A DNA stretch of 64,000 nucleotides from Bradyrhizobium diazoefficiens (GTDB lineage Bacteria > Pseudomonadota > Alphaproteobacteria > Rhizobiales > Xanthobacteraceae). A program made the position numbers and the translations under genes. The stretch's first letter is position 1; every line of letters starts with the position of its first letter. Positions 59,526 through 64,000 of the stretch are shown one piece after another. Below the pieces are notes generated by a model. It made no database searches, was not told the DNA's origin, and was given only the letters and a program-made list of their open reading frames with translations. The stretch is taken from the NCBI RefSeq assembly GCF_018129965.1, contig NZ_JAFCKW010000013.1:91452-155451 (forward strand), read 5' to 3'.

Positions 59526-62500
59526 ATGGCTATTGCATGGTCACCTGCGTCCAAGACGGGCATCGAAGGAAACTCCATCGCGCTCGGTACGATCAGCGGC
59601 TACGGCACGTCGCTCATCGTTTCCGGAATTCCAGTGGGTGCCACGCTCACGGATGGCCACGGTCATAGTTTCACAGCCAGTGTTGGCAAGACCTCCGTCG
59701 CGGTGCTCGGCTGGACCCTGACCAGTCTATCGATCAGCACGATCAATGACCTGAACTTCGTGCTGACCGCGACAGGATCGACCGGCAGCACCACGGAAAC
59801 GGTCATCGTCAATCCGCTCGCGCCGACGGTGACGCCGGTTGCCGTGACTGGCGTGGAAGGACAGCCGATCGGACTGAACCTCGGGGTCACCGTGGGCGGC
59901 CTCACGGGCGACAGCAATTCGCTCGCTTCGCTCGTAATCGGAGCAATTCCGGTCGGCGCGACGCTGAGCGACGGTACGCACAGTTTCACCGCCACAAGCG
60001 GAAGCACGTCTGTCGATGTTTCGTCATGGTCGATCGGAGCTCTCGCAATCTCCATCACGTCCACAAACGACGCGAACTTCACGCTTTCGATTGCAGCCAC
60101 AGCCAAGGATTCCAACGGTAATCTGTCGACCACGAAGACCGCCACCGAGGCGGTGACCGTTATTCCTCTCGCGCCAACCCTTGCGCCCGTGACAGCCACC
60201 GGTGTCGAAGGTCAGAAGATCGCGCTCAATCTCGGGGTTTCCGTCAACAGCCTGCCCGGCGACACCAACACGCTCTCGCAGCTCGTGGTGAGCGCGATTC
60301 CGGTCGGCGCCGTGCTGAGCGACGGCCCCCATTCCTTTACCGCGACGGCGACGAACTCCTCGGTCAACATTGCGAGCTGGACGCTCGCCAATCTCACGAT
60401 CAAGCCCGTCGGTGACGCCAACTTCACCGTGAATGTCCTTGCCACCGTCAAGGATGCCCAGGGCAACCTCAATTCCACGTCCGCGATCGAGGCCGTGATC
60501 GTCAATCCGGCGGCTCCTGTCCTTGCGCCGGTTGCGGTCAGCGGGGTCGAGGGGCAGGCCATTTCTCTCAACCTCGGCGTCACCATTCCCAACGCCGCCG
60601 GCGATGCCAACGCGCTCACCTCGCTCGTCGTCAGCAGCATTCCCGCCGGTGCGACGCTTTCCGACGGCACGCACAGTTTCACGGCCTCAGCCGGCAGCAC
60701 GTCGGTCGATATCGCCGGCTGGTCGCTGTCGAACCTGAAGATCGTCACGGTCAATGATGCGAATATCACGCTTCAGCTGTCCGCCACGGCCAGGGATACC
60801 GAGGGGAATCTGAGCGCGACGACCAATGCGGCCGAGACCGTGACGGTCAATCCGTTGGCGGCCACCATCACGACTTCGGCAACCTCCGGCGTCGAGGGGC
60901 AACCCATCGCGGTCAATCTCGGGGTGTCTTTGAACCAGCTTGCGGGCGACCAGAACAGCCTGGCTTCGCTGATCGTCGGCGCCATCCCGGTCGGGGCGAC
61001 GCTGTCTGACGGGACCCACAGCTTCACCGCGACGTCCGGCCATACATCCGTCGATGTCAGTAGTTGGACGCTTGGCAGCCTGACCGTCAAATCGACCAAT
61101 GACCTCAATTTCACGCTCAATGTCACGGCGACCGCGCGCGATGCCGAAGGCAACACTGGCCCGGTCGCCTCGGCGACGGAAAGCGTGACGGTCCGTCCGC
61201 TTGCGCCGACGCTGGCACCGGTCACCGCGTCCGGTATCGAGAATGCCGCGGTTGCGCTCAACCTCGGTGCGGGCGTCAAAAGCCTGACAGGCGACCACAA
61301 TTCGCTCGCCTCCCTCGTCGTCAGCAGCATTCCTGTCGGCGCGACGCTGACGGACGGCACCAGGACGTTTACAGCGACAGCGGGCAACACGTCGGTCGAT
61401 ATCAGCACATGGAAGCTGACGACCCTGAAGATCAGCGCGACCAATGACGTGAATTTCACGCTTGGCCTGGCAGCCACGACCATCGATTCGGAGGGCAATG
61501 TCAGCAGCGTGACGTCGGCGAGCGAGCAGGTCGTGATCCGGCCGGTTGCACCCGCCGTAACCTGGGCGGCGGCGCCGGCAGCCGGGATCGAAGGATCCCC
61601 GATTTCGCTCGGCGCCATCGCTTACTCCTTGAACGGGAACGCGGGCGATAACAACAGTCTGGCGTCTCTCGTCGTCAGCGCGATCCCGCTCGGCGCCACG
61701 CTCAGTGACGGGACGCATTCCTTCATCGCCACGCCCGGAAACAGTTCGGTCGACGTGGCATCCTGGTCGCTTGCCAGTCTGACCATCACGCCGGCCAACG
61801 ATGTCAATTTCACCCTCAGTGTCGCGGCCACCACGAGGGATGCTGACGGTGATCTCAGCACGGCCGCCGTAGCGACCGAAAAGGGCACGGTCAATCCCCT
61901 GGCACCCGCGCTGAACTGGGCCGCGCCACAAGGCACCTATACGCCGGGCTCGGCTTTTCATCTTGGGGCCATCACCTATGGCCTCAATGCATTTGCCGGC
62001 GATAACAACCGCCTGGTTTCGCTCGTCGTACACGGCATTCCCGTCGGCGCGACACTCAGTGACGGGACCAACAGTTTCACGGCGACCGCCGGGCATACGA
62101 CGATCGACGTCAGCACCTGGGCCCTGTCGAACCTTTCGCTGCTCTCGTCGACATCGAACACCTTCACGCTCAGCGTGACGTCGACGGTGCGTGACAGCGA
62201 CGGCAATCTCAGCGCGACCGCGACCGCCTATGAGGCGACGCAGATCACGACCAGCGGGACAGTGACGTCCTCCAACGGTACCCTCGACGTGGCCGGCAGC
62301 AACATCACCGTAACCGTCGCCGGCAGCAACAACAGCATCAATGTCGCAACGCCATCCGATACGCTTGTGCTGCAAGGAAGCGGCAATTCGGTGAACTTCA
62401 CGGCCAATGGCAAGCTGACCCTGACCGCTAACGATTCGGCCCTGCAGATCACCGGCACGAACGCGACCGTGGCGCTGACCGGCAGCAACAATTCGGTTAC

Positions 62501-64000
62501 CTTCTCGTCGAGCGGCGGCTCGCTCGATCTCACCGATCCAAACGATACGATCAACATCACCGGCAGCAGCAATGTCGTGACGTTGCAGGCCAGCAGCGAC
62601 ACGATCAATGTGGGCGGCGCCAGCAATATCGTCACCGTGACCGGCTCAAACAACGCGGTCAATGTCGCGGGAACAGGCGATCAGGTCACGCTGACCGGAT
62701 CCAACGACACGGTCAGTCTCAGCGGTCCAAGCACGGTCTCGCTGGTGAATGCGTCGATTTCGGGTGCAACCACCGGCATCGTGGGCCAGACCGGCGTTCC
62801 CGGCAGTAGCGGCGACACGGTTTCGGTTCAGCTCGACGCAGCGTCCGCGATCAACGTCACTGGCGCCAATAACGCGGCGATCTCGCTTACCACATCAGGC
62901 GCGACCATTGAGATCGGCAGCCATGGCGCCATCGCCTCGGCCGGCGCCGATGCCATCGATGCCACTGTCGCTACCGGGACCGGGTCGGTCAATCTCGTCG
63001 CGACCGTTTCGGTCACGGGCGGGGTCAACGGGATCAACGCCGCGTCGGGCGGCAGCGGGAATGTCGTCGTCAACGCCAGCGGTCCGGTGTCGGCCCTGGC
63101 AGGTGACGGCGTGATCGCTGCGCAGAATGCGACCGGCACCGGTAACGTGCAGGTGTCGACGACGGGATCCGTGACCGGAACGGGTACCGGATCGGTGGGA
63201 TTGCTTGCCGAGATCCTCAATTCTGCGGACGCAGGCGATGTCAGCGTGACCGCACTCGGCGGGGTGAGCGGGACGCAAAATGCCCTTACGGCGCTCACCA
63301 ACGGAAGCGGGAACGTTGCCGTTGAGGCGGGGGGCGCAATCACGTCCGCTGTTCGGTTCGGCATTCGGGCGCAAAGCTCGGGGACGGGTGATGTCTCCGT
63401 CGTGACCGATATCGGCACCACCATCAATTCGGGCGGGGCAGGGATCAGCGCCATCAATCTCGACGACACGATTGATCCATCGGCGAACAGCGTGGTCAGC
63501 GTCACCAACAATGCGACGATCACGTCTGGTCCAACCAACAATCCGAGTGGTTCGGTGCCGCAAGGCATCGCCGCCGGATTCTACGGATCCGATGGATCGG
63601 CGAAGACCACCATCAACGGCACGGTCATTGTCAACAACAACGGCAATATCAATGCGGCCGCAGGCTACGGCATCGACGCCTATAATTGGGGGAACGGCAA
63701 CGTAACGCTGAACGAGGGCGCCAATACCTCGGTCTCCGGCGCCCTCTATGGCCTTGCGGCCTACGCGCTGAGCAAGGGCAGCGGCAGCGTCGCCATCTCC
63801 GTCGGGGCCAATGCGGCCATTGCGGGCGGCTCTCTCTTCGGCATCCAGGCCTTTGTCAGCGGGGCCGGGAGCATCAATGTCACGACCGGGGATGGCGACA
63901 CGATCCAGAGCGGCAGTATCGCCGTCAATGCGCAGAGCCAGGCGACGGCCAATCCGGCCGGCAACGATATCGTGGTCACCCTTGGCAACGATACGATCCA
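59526..64000 (+). CDS. Giant repeat protein (adhesin/VCBS-like), partial, at least 1,491 codons
   Basis: The frame is fixed at ATG 59526 by an in-frame TAG at 59511 and GGGGG six bases upstream, and runs off the window. No Sec signal is present at the N-terminus. Residues ~12-905 contain eight repeats of 97-121 residues, each starting near a GVEGQ-like motif (59559, 59850, 60201, 60543, 60888, 61233, 61584, 61947), with conserved IPVGATLSDGTHSFTAT, TSVDVSSW and DANFTL blocks. From about 62250 the sequence becomes Asn/Gly/Ser/Thr-rich short repeats (GSNNSVNF, GSSNVVTL, TGSNDTVSL) that suggest a beta-helix. This fits a large secreted or surface adhesin, possibly type I secreted; the C-terminus needed to decide is outside the window. 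Confidence 0.8.
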   Translation, partial: MAIAWSPASKTGIEGNSIALGTISGYGTSLIVSGIPVGATLTDGHGHSFTASVGKTSVAVLGWTLTSLSISTINDLNFVLTATGSTGSTTETVIVNPLAPTVTPVAVTGVEGQPIGLNLGVTVGGLTGDSNSLASLVIGAIPVGATLSDGTHSFTATSGSTSVDVSSWSIGALAISITSTNDANFTLSIAATAKDSNGNLSTTKTATEAVTVIPLAPTLAPVTATGVEGQKIALNLGVSVNSLPGDTNTLSQLVVSAIPVGAVLSDGPHSFTATATNSSVNIASWTLANLTIKPVGDANFTVNVLATVKDAQGNLNSTSAIEAVIVNPAAPVLAPVAVSGVEGQAISLNLGVTIPNAAGDANALTSLVVSSIPAGATLSDGTHSFTASAGSTSVDIAGWSLSNLKIVTVNDANITLQLSATARDTEGNLSATTNAAETVTVNPLAATITTSATSGVEGQPIAVNLGVSLNQLAGDQNSLASLIVGAIPVGATLSDGTHSFTATSGHTSVDVSSWTLGSLTVKSTNDLNFTLNVTATARDAEGNTGPVASATESVTVRPLAPTLAPVTASGIENAAVALNLGAGVKSLTGDHNSLASLVVSSIPVGATLTDGTRTFTATAGNTSVDISTWKLTTLKISATNDVNFTLGLAATTIDSEGNVSSVTSASEQVVIRPVAPAVTWAAAPAAGIEGSPISLGAIAYSLNGNAGDNNSLASLVVSAIPLGATLSDGTHSFIATPGNSSVDVASWSLASLTITPANDVNFTLSVAATTRDADGDLSTAAVATEKGTVNPLAPALNWAAPQGTYTPGSAFHLGAITYGLNAFAGDNNRLVSLVVHGIPVGATLSDGTNSFTATAGHTTIDVSTWALSNLSLLSSTSNTFTLSVTSTVRDSDGNLSATATAYEATQITTSGTVTSSNGTLDVAGSNITVTVAGSNNSINVATPSDTLVLQGSGNSVNFTANGKLTLTANDSALQITGTNATVALTGSNNSVTFSSSGGSLDLTDPNDTINITGSSNVVTLQASSDTINVGGASNIVTVTGSNNAVNVAGTGDQVTLTGSNDTVSLSGPSTVSLVNASISGATTGIVGQTGVPGSSGDTVSVQLDAASAINVTGANNAAISLTTSGATIEIGSHGAIASAGADAIDATVATGTGSVNLVATVSVTGGVNGINAASGGSGNVVVNASGPVSALAGDGVIAAQNATGTGNVQVSTTGSVTGTGTGSVGLLAEILNSADAGDVSVTALGGVSGTQNALTALTNGSGNVAVEAGGAITSAVRFGIRAQSSGTGDVSVVTDIGTTINSGGAGISAINLDDTIDPSANSVVSVTNNATITSGPTNNPSGSVPQGIAAGFYGSDGSAKTTINGTVIVNNNGNINAAAGYGIDAYNWGNGNVTLNEGANTSVSGALYGLAAYALSKGSGSVAISVGANAAIAGGSLFGIQAFVSGAGSINVTTGDGDTIQSGSIAVNAQSQATANPAGNDIVVTLGNDTI

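Noticed and set aside
60687..62375. 562-codon minus-strand frame with internal repeats
   Set aside because: Its repeats mirror the plus-strand repeat protein; there is no independent start signal or family pattern.

Overview
The window reads as a chromosomal segment of a Bradyrhizobium-like alphaproteobacterium (order Hyphomicrobiales). This is an inference from high GC, an alphaproteobacterial gene set (phosphatidylcholine synthase, HspQ, IalB-family protein, NasT/NasS), many ABC importers, and short palindromic intergenic repeats of the type common in rhizobial genomes. No 16S rRNA or other taxonomic marker is present.

Layout. 1-9.2 kb: a partial YejA-like peptide-binding protein, an IalB-family protein, hspQ, an AEC transporter, a UbiH-family hydroxylase, pcs, a TerC protein, a quinone oxidoreductase and an ArgD-like aminotransferase. 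The aminotransferase is preceded by what looks like a complete arginine attenuator: promoter, Arg-rich leader peptide and terminator hairpin. 9.4-13.4 kb: an Mpo1-like membrane protein, a frameshifted TPR gene, an immunity-protein-like ORF and rimO. 13.5-19.0 kb: a nitrate/nitrite assimilation locus, with nasT and nasS followed by a leader region, nirA, and a CysJ-like flavoprotein whose FMN domain is replaced by a small Fe-S domain. 19.1-27.0 kb: a GntR-controlled catabolic locus with a five-gene branched-chain-type ABC importer, a carboxymuconolactone-decarboxylase-family protein, a dehydrogenase and an alpha/beta hydrolase. 27.2-31.2 kb: pxpB-pxpC-pxpA (5-oxoprolinase) divergent from an RraA-family gene and a cupin. 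31.2-36.0 kb: small secreted and hypothetical proteins and a PheC-like periplasmic protein. 36.3-41.8 kb: a sugar ABC importer with a 2-hydroxyacid dehydrogenase. 42.2-48.4 kb: an LTXXQ-type periplasmic protein, two small ORFs, glk, a PhaC-like protein and glutamine-dependent nadE. 48.8-55.1 kb: a sugar-isomerase-like gene with a complete peptide/opine-type ABC importer. 55.3-57.8 kb: ilvD and a small secreted protein. 58.0-64 kb: tRNA-Ser(TGA), a broken tyrosine-recombinase gene, an almost gene-free AT-rich stretch, and the first ~1,490 codons of a giant repeat protein that runs off the window.

The genes are mostly ordinary metabolism and uptake. The most unusual signals are the arginine-rich leader and terminator in front of the ArgD-like gene (about 9.24-9.42 kb), the nirA leader with an ANTAR-type hexaloop, the Fe-S/flavoprotein fusion, and the tRNA-Ser-linked region with a dead integrase and a large repeat surface protein. 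Everything here was read by eye. No database search, folding program or alignment was run.
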